Shown one piece after another: positions 34,399 to 43,292 of a stretch of DNA of 64,000 nt. Every line of letters starts with the position of its first letter. Within the stretch, counting starts at the first letter, position 1. Position numbers and translations under genes: made by a program. Below the pieces are notes generated by a model, which was given only the letters and a program-made list of their open reading frames with translations, made no database searches and had not been told where the DNA came from. The stretch is from Luteolibacter luteus (GTDB lineage: Bacteria > Verrucomicrobiota > Verrucomicrobiia > Verrucomicrobiales > Akkermansiaceae). Location of the stretch: the NCBI RefSeq assembly GCF_012913485.1, contig NZ_CP051774.1, positions 682,001 to 746,000 of the forward strand, given 5' to 3'.

Positions 34399-36300
34399 TC
34401 AGGCCCAGAGCTTCTTGATCACCCGCAGCAGCACCAGCCCGCTCACCACGAAAATCGCGGTCAGGATCCAAGCCATGCTGTATTCCCCGTAGAGGAACTT
34501 GCCGATGGCGAAAAGCGAGGACCAGATGACCGCGCAACCGGAGATCCAGCCCATGGTCGCGAGTCCCATGTGATCGCCGGATTCTTTCACGGTGCTTTCC
34601 GGCAAGCCTGCTTCACGGCGCACGGCATCCCAGCCCGGGCCGGCGGGCTGTACTTTCTTGAAGAAAGAAATCAGGGTCTTCCGATCCGTCTGCGGACCAA
34701 AGAAGGCGGTCAACATCCAGCAGATCGTGGTGAAGGCCACGGAAATGATCACCGTCTGCGCGAAGGGCAGACCATGGCCCTGCTTCTTCATGATGAAGAA
34801 GGTGACCGAGACCAAGAAGGAGCTGATCATCGCCACCACTTCGCACCAGGCATTGATGCGCCACCAGAACCAGCGGAGCATGTAGAGCAGCCCCGTGCCC
34901 GCACCGATCGAAATCAGGATTTCGAACGCTTCCTGCGCGGAGGAAAGAATGGTGCTTAGGTAGGCAGCCACCACATAGAGCAGCAGCGTGCAGAAGCGGC
35001 CGGCATTGACGTAGTGCTTCTCGCTCGCCGTTGGATTGATAAAGCGGCGGTAGAAGTCATGAACCAGATAGGAGGCTCCCCAGTTCAAGTGGGTTAGGAT
35101 CGTGGACGAGTTCGCCGCAATCAGGCCACCGACCATGAGCCCCATAAAGCCGACCGGCAGGAACTTCAGCATCGCCGGGAACGCACTGTCATGACCAATC
35201 AGCTTCGGGTCGGCATTCGGGAAGGCCTCCTTGATCGAAGCCAGATCCGGATAAACGATGATCGAGCAGAGCGCCGTGATGATCCATGGCCAAGGACGCA
35301 GCACGTAGTGAGCAACGTTGAAAAAAAGCGTACCCCCAAGCGAATCCTTCTCCGACTTCGAAGCCAGCATGCGCTGGGCAATATAGCTGCCACCACCAGG
35401 CTCAGCACCCGGATACCAGTTTGCCCACCAGCCGATCGCGATCGGCACGATGAAGATCATCAGCGCCAGCTGCCACATGTCGAAGTTCGGCATGATATTC
35501 AGGATCGGTTGGCCGGTCCCGTCGATGGCGCTCATCACCGGCTCATGGCCTTCCACCTTCACCTGCTGGGTGCCTAGCGTTTCCACCAGCTTTTGGAGGC
35601 CCGCGAAGGCGGTCTCACCGACTCCGGTGCGGCGGGCCACTTCCTTCAACGCGAAGTAAGCCGCGGCAAAAACAGCCGTCATCTTGATGAAGAACTGCAC
35701 CATGTCGATGATCAGCACGCCCCAAAGTCCGGAGTGCGCGGCGAAGACCACGTTCAGCACACCGCAGATCACGATAGTCTGCCAGTAGGGCATGCCGAAT
35801 AGGATGTTCGCGATCTTGCAGGCCGCGAGAGTCACCATCCCCATGATGAAGCAGTTGAAGAAGAGACCGAGATACACGGCCCGGAAACCGCGGACCACCG
35901 AGGCTGCCTTGCCGGAATAGCGCAGCTCGTAGAACTCAAGGTCCGTCATGACCCCGGAGCGGCGCCACAGGCGGGCGAAGAAGAACACCGTGGACACCCC
36001 CGTGAGCACGAAAGCCCACCACTGCCAGTTTCCGGCGACCCCGAATTTGCGAACCTGCTCGGTCACCCAGTTCGGCGTGTCCGAAGAGAAGGTCGTCGCC
36101 ACCATCGAGAGACCCGCCAGCCACCACGGCACCGACTGCCCGGAGGCGAAGAACTCCGAAGTGCTCTCGCTCGACTTTTTCCCGTAAAACAAGGCCGGGA
36201 CGAAGCAGATCAGGATCGATCCGATGATGATCGCCCAGTCGATGCCCGTAAGCTTGATCGACGCGAGGAGCGCGGGGTTTAGGACAGCAGAATGCACCAT
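34399..36300 (-). CDS. Sodium:solute symporter family protein
   Basis: A 633-residue inner-membrane transporter of the SSS family with about 14 hydrophobic helices. TGIDWAIIIGSILICFVPAL begins the first helix, EFFASGQSVPWWLAGLSMVA is the family signature after it, and TFSSDTPNWVTE lies in helix 2. Long hydrophilic loops are found at about 235-270. SSS proteins import sugars, amino acids, vitamins or anions with sodium. The length and the Trp-rich motifs suggest a sugar or organic-anion substrate, but no enzyme gene beside it fixes the choice. Confidence 0.92.
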   Translation of the reverse strand: MVHSAVLNPALLASIKLTGIDWAIIIGSILICFVPALFYGKKSSESTSEFFASGQSVPWWLAGLSMVATTFSSDTPNWVTEQVRKFGVAGNWQWWAFVLTGVSTVFFFARLWRRSGVMTDLEFYELRYSGKAASVVRGFRAVYLGLFFNCFIMGMVTLAACKIANILFGMPYWQTIVICGVLNVVFAAHSGLWGVLIIDMVQFFIKMTAVFAAAYFALKEVARRTGVGETAFAGLQKLVETLGTQQVKVEGHEPVMSAIDGTGQPILNIMPNFDMWQLALMIFIVPIAIGWWANWYPGAEPGGGSYIAQRMLASKSEKDSLGGTLFFNVAHYVLRPWPWIITALCSIIVYPDLASIKEAFPNADPKLIGHDSAFPAMLKFLPVGFMGLMVGGLIAANSSTILTHLNWGASYLVHDFYRRFINPTASEKHYVNAGRFCTLLLYVVAAYLSTILSSAQEAFEILISIGAGTGLLYMLRWFWWRINAWCEVVAMISSFLVSVTFFIMKKQGHGLPFAQTVIISVAFTTICWMLTAFFGPQTDRKTLISFFKKVQPAGPGWDAVRREAGLPESTVKESGDHMGLATMGWISGCAVIWSSLFAIGKFLYGEYSMAWILTAIFVVSGLVLLRVIKKLWA

Positions 36301-36358
36301 GACGTAGGGGTGTTAGCCGAAGCGCTCGGGAGGCGGCAATGGCAAAAAGCGAAAGGTT

Positions 36359-36940
36359 TCAGCGGAAATACGGCGGTTCGCTGCCAGCCTTCCACTTGAT
36401 ATTGCACCCGCTGCTGGGGTAAGGCCGGGCCGGGGGCTCCTCCCCGGCGAGCATGGATTTCACCGCCGCGCGCAGGTCGTCGCCGCTTGGTGTCTGGCCG
36501 CTTTTCGGGCGGCTGCTGTCAAATTGGCCCGCGTAGTAAAGCCGCAGTTCGTGGTCAAAGAGGAAGAAATCAGGAGTGCAAGCCGCCCCGTAGGCCTTCG
36601 CCACCTCTTGATTTTCGTCGAAAAGATAGGGGAAATTCCAGCCGTGCTCCGCGGCGAAGGTGGACATGTGCTCCGGCGCGTCGGCCGGATATTTCTCGAT
36701 GTCGTTCGAAGAAATCGCGATCGTCATTACCCCCTCCGACTCGATCTCCGCCGAGAGCGCGCCAAGGGCATCGGCAAGGTGGATCACATAGGGGCAGTGA
36801 TTGCAGGCAAAGACCACCAACAGCCCGCTGATCCCGCGCAGCTCGTGGAGTTCATGAAGCTTCCCGGACGGGTCGGGCAGTTGGAAACCAGGAGCCGCAT
36901 CGCCGCGGCGCAGGGAAAACGTGGATTGGACTTCTGCCAT
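36359..36940 (-). CDS. Thioredoxin-fold (AhpC/TSA-like) redox protein
   Basis: A 193-residue cytoplasmic protein. The thioredoxin fold carries the motif ACNHCPYVIHL at about 43-53, an active-site C-x-x-C (CNHC) set in the usual strand-helix junction, plus the cis-Pro segment ACTPDFFLFD at about 120-129. Proteins of this type are often annotated as thioredoxin family or peroxiredoxin-like, with unknown partners. I start at ATG 36940; an upstream frame adds 12 residues. It stands alone, 58 nt downstream of the symporter start on the same strand. Confidence 0.88.
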   Translation of the reverse strand: MAEVQSTFSLRRGDAAPGFQLPDPSGKLHELHELRGISGLLVVFACNHCPYVIHLADALGALSAEIESEGVMTIAISSNDIEKYPADAPEHMSTFAAEHGWNFPYLFDENQEVAKAYGAACTPDFFLFDHELRLYYAGQFDSSRPKSGQTPSGDDLRAAVKSMLAGEEPPARPYPSSGCNIKWKAGSEPPYFR

Positions 36941-37188
36941 GGGACATTCACTTCCCGGAACGCCTGTGGCGGTCAAGAAGAGAGGGAGAGAGCCTGGAAA
37001 TAAGATCGGCGTAAAGGAGCAGAGATCCCCTTGTTGATGTTACCTCTGGATGATCTCGGCGTCCTTCGCCCCCTTGAAGAACCCGCATCTTCGAGCCTTG
37101 GGCATTTCATAGCCGGGATCCCCGGGCGACACTTTCGTTGGCACTTGCTATCGGTTGCCATCGGCGGATCGCTCGCTACCTTCCGCCC

Positions 37189-38322
37189 GTGCCCGAGCTG
37201 CCGCCGCTCTCTCAAGATGAAATCCGCCGCTACGCCCGCCATCTTTCGGTTCCCGGGGTTGGCGAAGAAGGCCAGCGCAAGCTAAAGGCGTCCTCCGTGC
37301 TGATGATCGGGACCGGCGGACTCGGCTGCCCCGCCGCCCTCTATCTGGCAGCGGCAGGCGTCGGACGCATCGGCCTGATCGATCCCGATAAGGTGGATCG
37401 CTCGAACCTCCAGCGGCAGATCCTCCACGGCGAAAGCTGGGTGGGGAAACCAAAGCTGGAAAGTGCCGCCGCCCGCCTCCGCGAGGTAAACCCGCACGTC
37501 GAGCTCGAACTCCATTCCACCCGCTTCACCCCGGAGAACGCAATGGATCTCGTCTCACGCTACGACATCGTGCTCGATGGCTGCGACAATTTCCCCACGC
37601 GCTTCCTTTCCAACGACGCCTGCTTCTTCCTGAAAAAGCCCTGCGTCTACGGCTCCATCTTCCGCTTCGACGGACAAGTCACCGTCTTCGCCCCGCACCT
37701 CGGCGGTCCGTGCTACCGCTGCATGCTTCCCAGTTTGCCAGCCCCCGGCTCCGCCCCTTCATGCGAAGAAGCCGGCGTCCTCGGCGTGCTGCCCGGAGTG
37801 ATCGGCTCCCTGCAAGCTATGGAAACCATCAAGCTGATGCTCGGCATCGGCGAGCCTCCACTGGGCAAGCTGCTCTGCTACGATGGCCTCCACACCACCT
37901 TCCGCAGCCTGCGCCTGCGCCGAGATCCCGCCTGCCGCCTCTGCGGCGACTCCCCCACCATCCACTCCGTCATGAATTCCGAAACCAACGCTTCCGCCTC
38001 CTGTTCCGTGCCCGGCTCGGACGTGCCCGCCATCTCCGTCGAAGACCTCGCCGCCCGCATCGATGCCGGTGAAGATCTCTACATCCTCGATGTCCGCCAG
38101 CCGGAGGAAGAGGCCGAAGGGATGATCCCCGGCACCGTCCTCATTCCCCTGCCCGAGCTGCCGGAACGAGTCGCGGAAATCCCGGCGGATCGCCAGGTTT
38201 TCGTCCACTGCCGCTCCGGCGGCCGCTCCGCCCGCGCCGTGAAATTCCTTCAGGAAGCTGGCATCCCGAATGCCGTCAACGTCGCCGGTGGCATCAACGC
38301 GTGGAACGCGCTGGAACGTTAA
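37189..38322 (+). CDS. moeB: MoeB/ThiF-family adenylyltransferase fused to rhodanese
   Basis: A 377-residue sulphur-carrier activating enzyme. The E1-like domain has GTGGLGCPAALYLAAAGVG (ATP-binding), DGCDNFPTRFLSND and two CxxC zinc pairs (CYRC and CRLC). The C-terminal rhodanese domain (about 285-375) contains ILDVRQPEE and the persulfide-forming loop VHCRSGGRSAR. Such MoeB/MoeZ fusions adenylate and thiocarboxylate MoaD- or ThiS-like proteins for molybdopterin, thiamine or cysteine synthesis. I start at GTG 37189 (PELPPLSQDEIRRYARHL). The 3' end overlaps the convergent rodA gene by 29 nt. Confidence 0.93.
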   Translation: MPELPPLSQDEIRRYARHLSVPGVGEEGQRKLKASSVLMIGTGGLGCPAALYLAAAGVGRIGLIDPDKVDRSNLQRQILHGESWVGKPKLESAAARLREVNPHVELELHSTRFTPENAMDLVSRYDIVLDGCDNFPTRFLSNDACFFLKKPCVYGSIFRFDGQVTVFAPHLGGPCYRCMLPSLPAPGSAPSCEEAGVLGVLPGVIGSLQAMETIKLMLGIGEPPLGKLLCYDGLHTTFRSLRLRRDPACRLCGDSPTIHSVMNSETNASASCSVPGSDVPAISVEDLAARIDAGEDLYILDVRQPEEEAEGMIPGTVLIPLPELPERVAEIPADRQVFVHCRSGGRSARAVKFLQEAGIPNAVNVAGGINAWNALER

Positions 38323-39538
38323 CCAGCGGCTCCGGCTTCTTCTCCTCCGCCGGAACGTACTGCACGCTCCGGTGGACCCACACGCTCTGCACCAAGCCGA
38401 GCAGGAACATGCACATCACCACGAAGGTGCCGGAGTAGCTGATTAGCGGCAGCGGGATACCCGTAATCGGCATCAGCAGGATGCACATGCCAATGTTCTC
38501 GAAGATGTGCGCGAAAAACAACGCCACCACCCCGCCCACAATCAGCCGACCCATGGGATCCCTCGCGTAGGTGCCGATAAACAAGCACATCACGAGCAGC
38601 AGCGCGAAAGAGGTAAGCAGCAGGATGCTCCCGCGGAAGCCGTGTTCCTCCGCGATCACCGGGAAGATGAAGTCGTTGTGCGCCGTCTTCCACGGGATGA
38701 ACTTCTTGTCGTGCAGGGAACCGCGGTTCTCGCCGGCGTTCCAGCCCACCCCGCCCCAACCGGATTTCCCGATTGCCACGGCGATGTGATGAGGAGCCCA
38801 AGCGTCACCGCTGGTGTCCACCTCTTTGCCTTCGACCATGTCGAAGAAGAGCTCGATACGTCCGGTACCACGCTCGGACACCTGCGGCAGCACCACGAAA
38901 TAGACGATCGGCAGGATCGCCACCCCCAGCAATGCCATGCAGGTCATGTAGCGGAAAGGCACGCCGCTGATCAGCAGGCACACCACCGCCAAGGGTATCC
39001 AGACGAGAGCGGAGCCCATGTCGCCCATCGCCACCACTACAAGGAAAGGAACACCGGTCAGCGCGCCGATGAGCCCGACTTTCACCATCGGTTCATCAAG
39101 GATCCAGCCGACCTTCGGGATCAATCGCCCCAGCCGGGGCAAGTCCTGGAGCAACCAGGCGATCAAGAGCACGCCGGAAGTGATGAGAAGCTGCGCGGGC
39201 TGGAAATTGAGACCGCCGGGCAGCGCAATCTGGTGGACTTCCTTGTCCGATCCCATGATCGAGGCACAAAGCCCGAGCCCCGCTAGATAAAGAGGCACGC
39301 CCAGCCAGCGGAACCACTTGTAATCCACCAGAGCGGTAGCGAAGTAGACCATGGAGCCGATCAGGATCCAGAGCTTCTGCTTCTCCGCATACCACGCGCC
39401 CGCGGTAACTGCCCCCTCCGGCACCGGCAAATGCCGCGCCGCACTCTCAATCGAGAACACGCCGAAGGCCAGCAGCCCGTACATGGTGAGAACCAGCGGC
39501 CAATTCAACCCGAGCAATTTCCGGAACAGCGGCGTCAT
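38294..39538 (-). CDS. rodA: Peptidoglycan glycosyltransferase RodA (SEDS family)
   Basis: A 414-residue SEDS-family membrane protein that polymerises peptidoglycan for cell elongation together with a PBP2. About ten hydrophobic helices are seen. Diagnostic motifs are GGLNFQPAQLL, GDMGSALVWIP (catalytic Asp region), HNDFIFPVIAEEHGF and LPLISYSGTFVV. The ATG at 39538 gives the usual short cytoplasmic N-terminus; the 30 upstream codons overlap the flanking sequence and look untranslated. No mreB, mreC or pbp gene is in the window. Confidence 0.94.
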   Translation of the reverse strand: MTPLFRKLLGLNWPLVLTMYGLLAFGVFSIESAARHLPVPEGAVTAGAWYAEKQKLWILIGSMVYFATALVDYKWFRWLGVPLYLAGLGLCASIMGSDKEVHQIALPGGLNFQPAQLLITSGVLLIAWLLQDLPRLGRLIPKVGWILDEPMVKVGLIGALTGVPFLVVVAMGDMGSALVWIPLAVVCLLISGVPFRYMTCMALLGVAILPIVYFVVLPQVSERGTGRIELFFDMVEGKEVDTSGDAWAPHHIAVAIGKSGWGGVGWNAGENRGSLHDKKFIPWKTAHNDFIFPVIAEEHGFRGSILLLTSFALLLVMCLFIGTYARDPMGRLIVGGVVALFFAHIFENIGMCILLMPITGIPLPLISYSGTFVVMCMFLLGLVQSVWVHRSVQYVPAEEKKPEPLVNVPARSTR

Positions 39539-39633
39539 CGAGGGCAAGCGAGCATAGTCCCCCGGCCCTCCCTGACAAGCGGAGTCGCGCAAGGTCTTGC
39601 GAAACTTCTCCGGCCCTCCAAAACTCAAGCATC

Positions 39634-40134
39634 ATGCGACGCCTGCTTGTGCCCCTTCTCGTCATCCTCACCCTCAGCGGAGTCTTCTTCTGGTGGTGGA
39701 CCCGCCCGGAAAAGGTTGTCGTCCGCCGCACGGCCGCTCTTTTCGAAGCCGCCAATGTCCCCGCGGATTCCGGGGATCTCGCGCGCAGCACCCGCGGCCC
39801 GGCGCTAGAAGGCTTCCTCGCCCCGCAAGTCACCTTCGAAGGCCCGGAAGGCCCCACCGATGAAATCGGCGGCTCCCAATCACGGGACAGCATCGTCGCC
39901 ATGTACAGCGGCCTCGCGAAGTACTGCCGCAGTGCCACGATCCAGGATCTGCAGATCGAATCGGTCACCGTGAGCGGTGATGAAGCACAGGTCATCGCGA
40001 AAGCCGATGCCATTATCGAGCTCCCAAACGACGAACGACCGGTGGATGGAATCCAGAATTTCGACCTGACTTGGAAGAAAATCGACGGCAAGTGGCTGAT
40101 GGAGAAGGCAAAATGGAGCGAATCATCGAGATAA
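39634..40134 (+). CDS. Small exported protein with NTF2-like domain
   Basis: A 166-residue protein. A membrane or signal segment ([19 protein letters not shown]) is followed by a domain resembling the NTF2/SnoaL fold: an N-terminal helix, [20 protein letters not shown] and closing strands [21 protein letters not shown], the latter typical of the family. NTF2-like proteins bind small ligands or form scaffolds; no function can be assigned. It is followed by rpsP on the same strand. Confidence 0.82.
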   Translation: MRRLLVPLLVILTLSGVFFWWWTRPEKVVVRRTAALFEAANVPADSGDLARSTRGPALEGFLAPQVTFEGPEGPTDEIGGSQSRDSIVAMYSGLAKYCRSATIQDLQIESVTVSGDEAQVIAKADAIIELPNDERPVDGIQNFDLTWKKIDGKWLMEKAKWSESSR

Positions 40135-40235
40135 GCACCAATTTCACCGAGATTCTACTTGGCAAGTCCCCCCGCCTCATGCAGTTTCCCCGCCCCCGCC
40201 ACCCTTGGTGGGCTTTTCCGAACGAATTTACGCAC

Positions 40236-40487
40236 ATGGCCGTTGCTCTTCGCCTCAACCGTCAGGGAACCAAGGACCGTCCCTACTATAAGATCGTAGC
40301 CGTCGATAGCCGCAAGCGCCGCGACGGACGCTACATCGAGCAGGTCGGCACCTACGACCCGCTTAAGGAAGGCACGAATTACACCGTCGACCTCGAGAAG
40401 GCCGACAAGTGGATCGGTGTTGGCGCTCAGGTCTCCGAGACCGTGAACAGCATCATCCGCAAGGCGCGCACCGCCGCCAAGGCCTAG
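40236..40487 (+). CDS. rpsP: 30S ribosomal protein S16
   Basis: An 83-residue ribosomal protein. [20 protein letters not shown] and [18 protein letters not shown] are the conserved S16 opening, and the length is standard. The usual neighbours rimM, trmD and rplS are absent; instead prfA follows after a terminator. The start is ATG without a visible Shine-Dalgarno. Confidence 0.98.
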   Translation: MAVALRLNRQGTKDRPYYKIVAVDSRKRRDGRYIEQVGTYDPLKEGTNYTVDLEKADKWIGVGAQVSETVNSIIRKARTAAKA

Positions 40488-40512
40488 CTTTCCGCACTTC
40501 CGGAACTTTCCC

Positions 40513-40541
40513 GGCCGCACCTCTCGCAGGTGCGGCCTTTT
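40513..40541 (+). terminator. Rho-independent terminator after rpsP
   Basis: GGCCGCACCT and AGGTGCGGCC form a perfect 10-bp stem around a CTCGC loop, followed by TTTT. It separates rpsP from prfA. Confidence 0.88.
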
Positions 40542-40575
40542 CGTACTCTGGCCTCCCGCTCCCCTTCCCTGATCC

Positions 40576-41652
40576 ATGGATTACTCCGGACTCATCGCCC
40601 AGCGCCGCCGCCGCATCGGCGAAATCGATGACATGATGGCGGATGCCTCCTTCTTCAATGATCCGAAGAAGGCCGGGGAAATCGTGCGCGAGCACCGCAA
40701 GATCAAGAGCACCTTGGAAATCTGGGATCGTCTGGAATCTGCCAAGCGCCAGCTCGAGGAAAACGAGGAGCTCTCCAAAGGAGAGGATGCCGACCTCGCC
40801 GAGATGGCGAGGGAGGAGATCCCCGGCCTCCAGACCGAGATCGAGCAACTCTCCGAGGATATCCAGTACGCGTTGCTCCCGGCCGATCCGAACGAGGACC
40901 GCGATGCGATCGTGGAAATCCGCGCCGGTGCCGGTGGCGACGAGGCCTCCCTTTTCGCCGGCGAGCTACTGCGCCTCTATCAGCGCTATGCGGAGACCCG
41001 CGGCTGGAAGACCGAGCACCTCTCCAGCAGCCCCTCCGAAGTGGGCGGTTTCAAGGAAGTCTTCCTCCGTGTCACCGGGGATGAGGTCTTCCGGATCCTC
41101 AAGTATGAGTCCGGCGTCCATCGCGTGCAGCGCGTTCCGGCCACCGAGACCCAAGGCCGCATCCACACCTCCACCGTGACTGTCGCTGTCATGCCGGAAG
41201 CGGAGGAAGTCGACGTCGAGCTGAAACCGGACGAACTGCGGATCGAAGTCTGCCGCGCCGGTGGTGCCGGCGGCCAGCACGTGAACCGGACCGAGTCCGC
41301 CGTGCAGGTCTTCCACCTTCCCACCGGCCTCTACGTCCGCTGCGAAGACGGCCGCTCCCAAGGCCAGAACAAGGAACGCGCCCTCCAGATCATGCGCACG
41401 CGCCTCTACGAGATGAAGTTGCGCGAGGAACAGGAGAAGCATAGCGCGCATCGCCGTGCCCAGATCGGCTCTGGAGACCGCTCGGAAAAGATCCGCACCT
41501 ACAATTTCCCTCAGAGCCGCGTGACCGATCACCGCATCAGCCACACCTCGCACAATCTCAACGGCATCATGGCCGGAGATCTCTCCGAATTCACCGCGGA
41601 ACTGCAGAAGGCCGAAATGGCCGAGCGCCTGAGTGAGGCCGGGATCAAGTAA
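40576..41652 (+). CDS. prfA: Peptide chain release factor 1
   Basis: A 358-residue factor that recognises UAA and UAG and releases the peptide. The GGQ motif is in RAGGAGGQHVNRTESAVQ, and RVPATETQGRIHTS contains the PxT-type (PAT) tripeptide of RF1 that reads the stop codon. IRAGAGGDEASLFAGEL is the conserved domain-2 start. The length is standard. The gene follows the rpsP terminator and its start has no clear ribosome binding site. Confidence 0.97.
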   Translation: MDYSGLIAQRRRRIGEIDDMMADASFFNDPKKAGEIVREHRKIKSTLEIWDRLESAKRQLEENEELSKGEDADLAEMAREEIPGLQTEIEQLSEDIQYALLPADPNEDRDAIVEIRAGAGGDEASLFAGELLRLYQRYAETRGWKTEHLSSSPSEVGGFKEVFLRVTGDEVFRILKYESGVHRVQRVPATETQGRIHTSTVTVAVMPEAEEVDVELKPDELRIEVCRAGGAGGQHVNRTESAVQVFHLPTGLYVRCEDGRSQGQNKERALQIMRTRLYEMKLREEQEKHSAHRRAQIGSGDRSEKIRTYNFPQSRVTDHRISHTSHNLNGIMAGDLSEFTAELQKAEMAERLSEAGIK

Positions 41653-41658
41653 GCGGCA

Positions 41659-42342
41659 CTACTTCCCTATCCACCGGAAGACCGGACTGAGATCCTCCAC
41701 CTCGCCATCCAGACGGACGAGCTGGCGGATATAGAGGACGCGCCGCCCTTCAGAGTCCTTCCCGGCAGCGAACTTGAGATTCGCATAATCCGCCTCGCCT
41801 TTCGGATTCGGATCGCCGTCCTCGATCAGCCATTGGATCCCGCTCCACAAGCCCATCGGAGACTTCGGATCCTTCTGGTCGATCTTCACCTGCTTTTTCG
41901 TGGCACCGAACTTGCACATCATCTCTTTCCCATCCGTGGAGAAGGAAAAGACACTGATCGGCAGATTGGCTCCCTTGATTGAAATTCCCACCGCGCCGTC
42001 CGCGGCTTCCTTCACGACCACCATGACTTCCCCGGTCTTCCTCATTTCCATCTTGTCCAGTGAATCGAGGAAGAGCTGATACTCCAGCTTCGTGACGCCC
42101 ATGTTTTCGTGATAAGGAAGGGGCTCCCCGGGCTTGAGGTCCTTGTGCTCCGCCAGGTGCTTCTCGATCCACTCCGGTTGCCGTGCCATCGCGGCCTGCA
42201 CCCGCTGCGCCACCGCTTCAGCTTCGGGCGGCATCCCTATCTCAAGCATCTCCGCACGATACTCTCCGGCAGGAGGAAGAGGCTCGGCCGCGGACAAGGG
42301 CAGCAGAGAAAGGGACAAGAGGGGGACGAAATAACGGAACAT
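41659..42342 (-). CDS. Exported protein with LPYHENMG motif (paralogue 1)
   Basis: A 227-residue exported protein. The signal peptide is about 1-18 (FRYFVPLLSLSLLPLSA). The mature protein carries PLPYHENMGVTKLEYQLFL, and beta-rich segments after it. The neighbouring gene (42415-43101) has the same plan with MLPYHENMGISKKDY, so the two are a tandem paralogous pair on the same strand with a 72-nt gap. I know no name for the family. Its 3' end runs to within 7 nt of the prfA stop. Confidence 0.85.
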   Translation of the reverse strand: MFRYFVPLLSLSLLPLSAAEPLPPAGEYRAEMLEIGMPPEAEAVAQRVQAAMARQPEWIEKHLAEHKDLKPGEPLPYHENMGVTKLEYQLFLDSLDKMEMRKTGEVMVVVKEAADGAVGISIKGANLPISVFSFSTDGKEMMCKFGATKKQVKIDQKDPKSPMGLWSGIQWLIEDGDPNPKGEADYANLKFAAGKDSEGRRVLYIRQLVRLDGEVEDLSPVFRWIGK

Positions 42343-42414
42343 GACCTTGTCGTTCTGGCAGCCAAGTGGATCGGCTCAATTCAAAAGTCCGGATCTACTT
42401 CGCCGGCCAGCGGA

Positions 42415-43101
42415 TTAGATGATTCGCCGCATAGATCTGGCGGTCTTTGCAGAATCCCCGGACATGTAGAGAATGCGATCACCCTCGGCATCAATTCCGA
42501 TCCCTACATCCATCAGTGCCCAATCCTTCTCGCGATCCGTACTTAGCTCTCCCGAGAAGACCTGCCACTGCCGCCCCTTCCACTTTCCGATAATCTTGGA
42601 CGAATGCCTGCCCGCCGACTCGTCATTGTCCACGAACTTGCCAAATTTGCCGCTTAGCTCTCTGCCGTCTGCCGAGAGCATGAGCTCGAACGGCTCCTTC
42701 AATGGAGGCGCATCAAAGGCGATCTTCAACGATCCGCCGGGGCCATTGATCACTTTCACCACCGTCGGGCCGAATTTCTTGAATCTCACCTTCTCCATCT
42801 CGATCACCGCGAGATCGTAGTCCTTTTTGCTGATCCCCATGTTCTCGTGATAGGGCAGCATTTCTCCCAAGCCGACATTGGGGTGCTCCTTTAGGTAACC
42901 GATATACCATTCCGGATCGGAGCGAAGAGCCGTATTGTAGCGCTGCACGAGTCGATTGAGGGCTTCGGATCCGGCGGGGAGATGAACCTCTGCCTGATAT
43001 TCCCCGGGCTTCGGGAAAGGACTCGGAGCCAAGGCGAACTTGGCCGCAAACCCGGCCCCGACGATCACGAGGAATAGGATGAGAAGGCGGTAACGATGCA
43101 C
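42415..43101 (-). CDS. Exported or anchored protein with LPYHENMG motif (paralogue 2)
   Basis: A 228-residue protein. The GTG at 43101 (HRYRLLILFLVIVGAGFAAK) starts at a hydrophobic segment that could be an uncleaved anchor. GEYQAEV, YIGYLKEHPNVGLGEMLPYH and ENMGISKKDYDLAVIEMEK align with the same segments of the upstream-encoded paralogue. The longer frame (to 43254) adds 51 residues that overlap the start of the acyl-ACP synthetase region on the other strand and look non-coding. Function unknown. Confidence 0.8.
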   Translation of the reverse strand: MHRYRLLILFLVIVGAGFAAKFALAPSPFPKPGEYQAEVHLPAGSEALNRLVQRYNTALRSDPEWYIGYLKEHPNVGLGEMLPYHENMGISKKDYDLAVIEMEKVRFKKFGPTVVKVINGPGGSLKIAFDAPPLKEPFELMLSADGRELSGKFGKFVDNDESAGRHSSKIIGKWKGRQWQVFSGELSTDREKDWALMDVGIGIDAEGDRILYMSGDSAKTARSMRRII

Positions 43102-43292
43102 GGGAGGATGGCCGCTTTTGCCAGCGTGGCGGATCCCCCTCAATTCCAAAACCGTGCAAGACGCCCCGGCTCGGGAGATGTCGGTGTCACGAAGCCGCAA
43201 TCCGCTATAAAAAATCCGTGCCTGACCCGGCTGATTCGCTTCAATTGTTCGCAAGCGGAGGCCATCCGTTCACGTCTTTCCTGTGCGTCAAA

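Noticed and set aside
40199-40217. Terminator between the NTF2-like gene and rpsP
   Set aside because: CCACC/GGTGG is only 5 bp with a 3-nt loop and the T tract is offset; not reliable.
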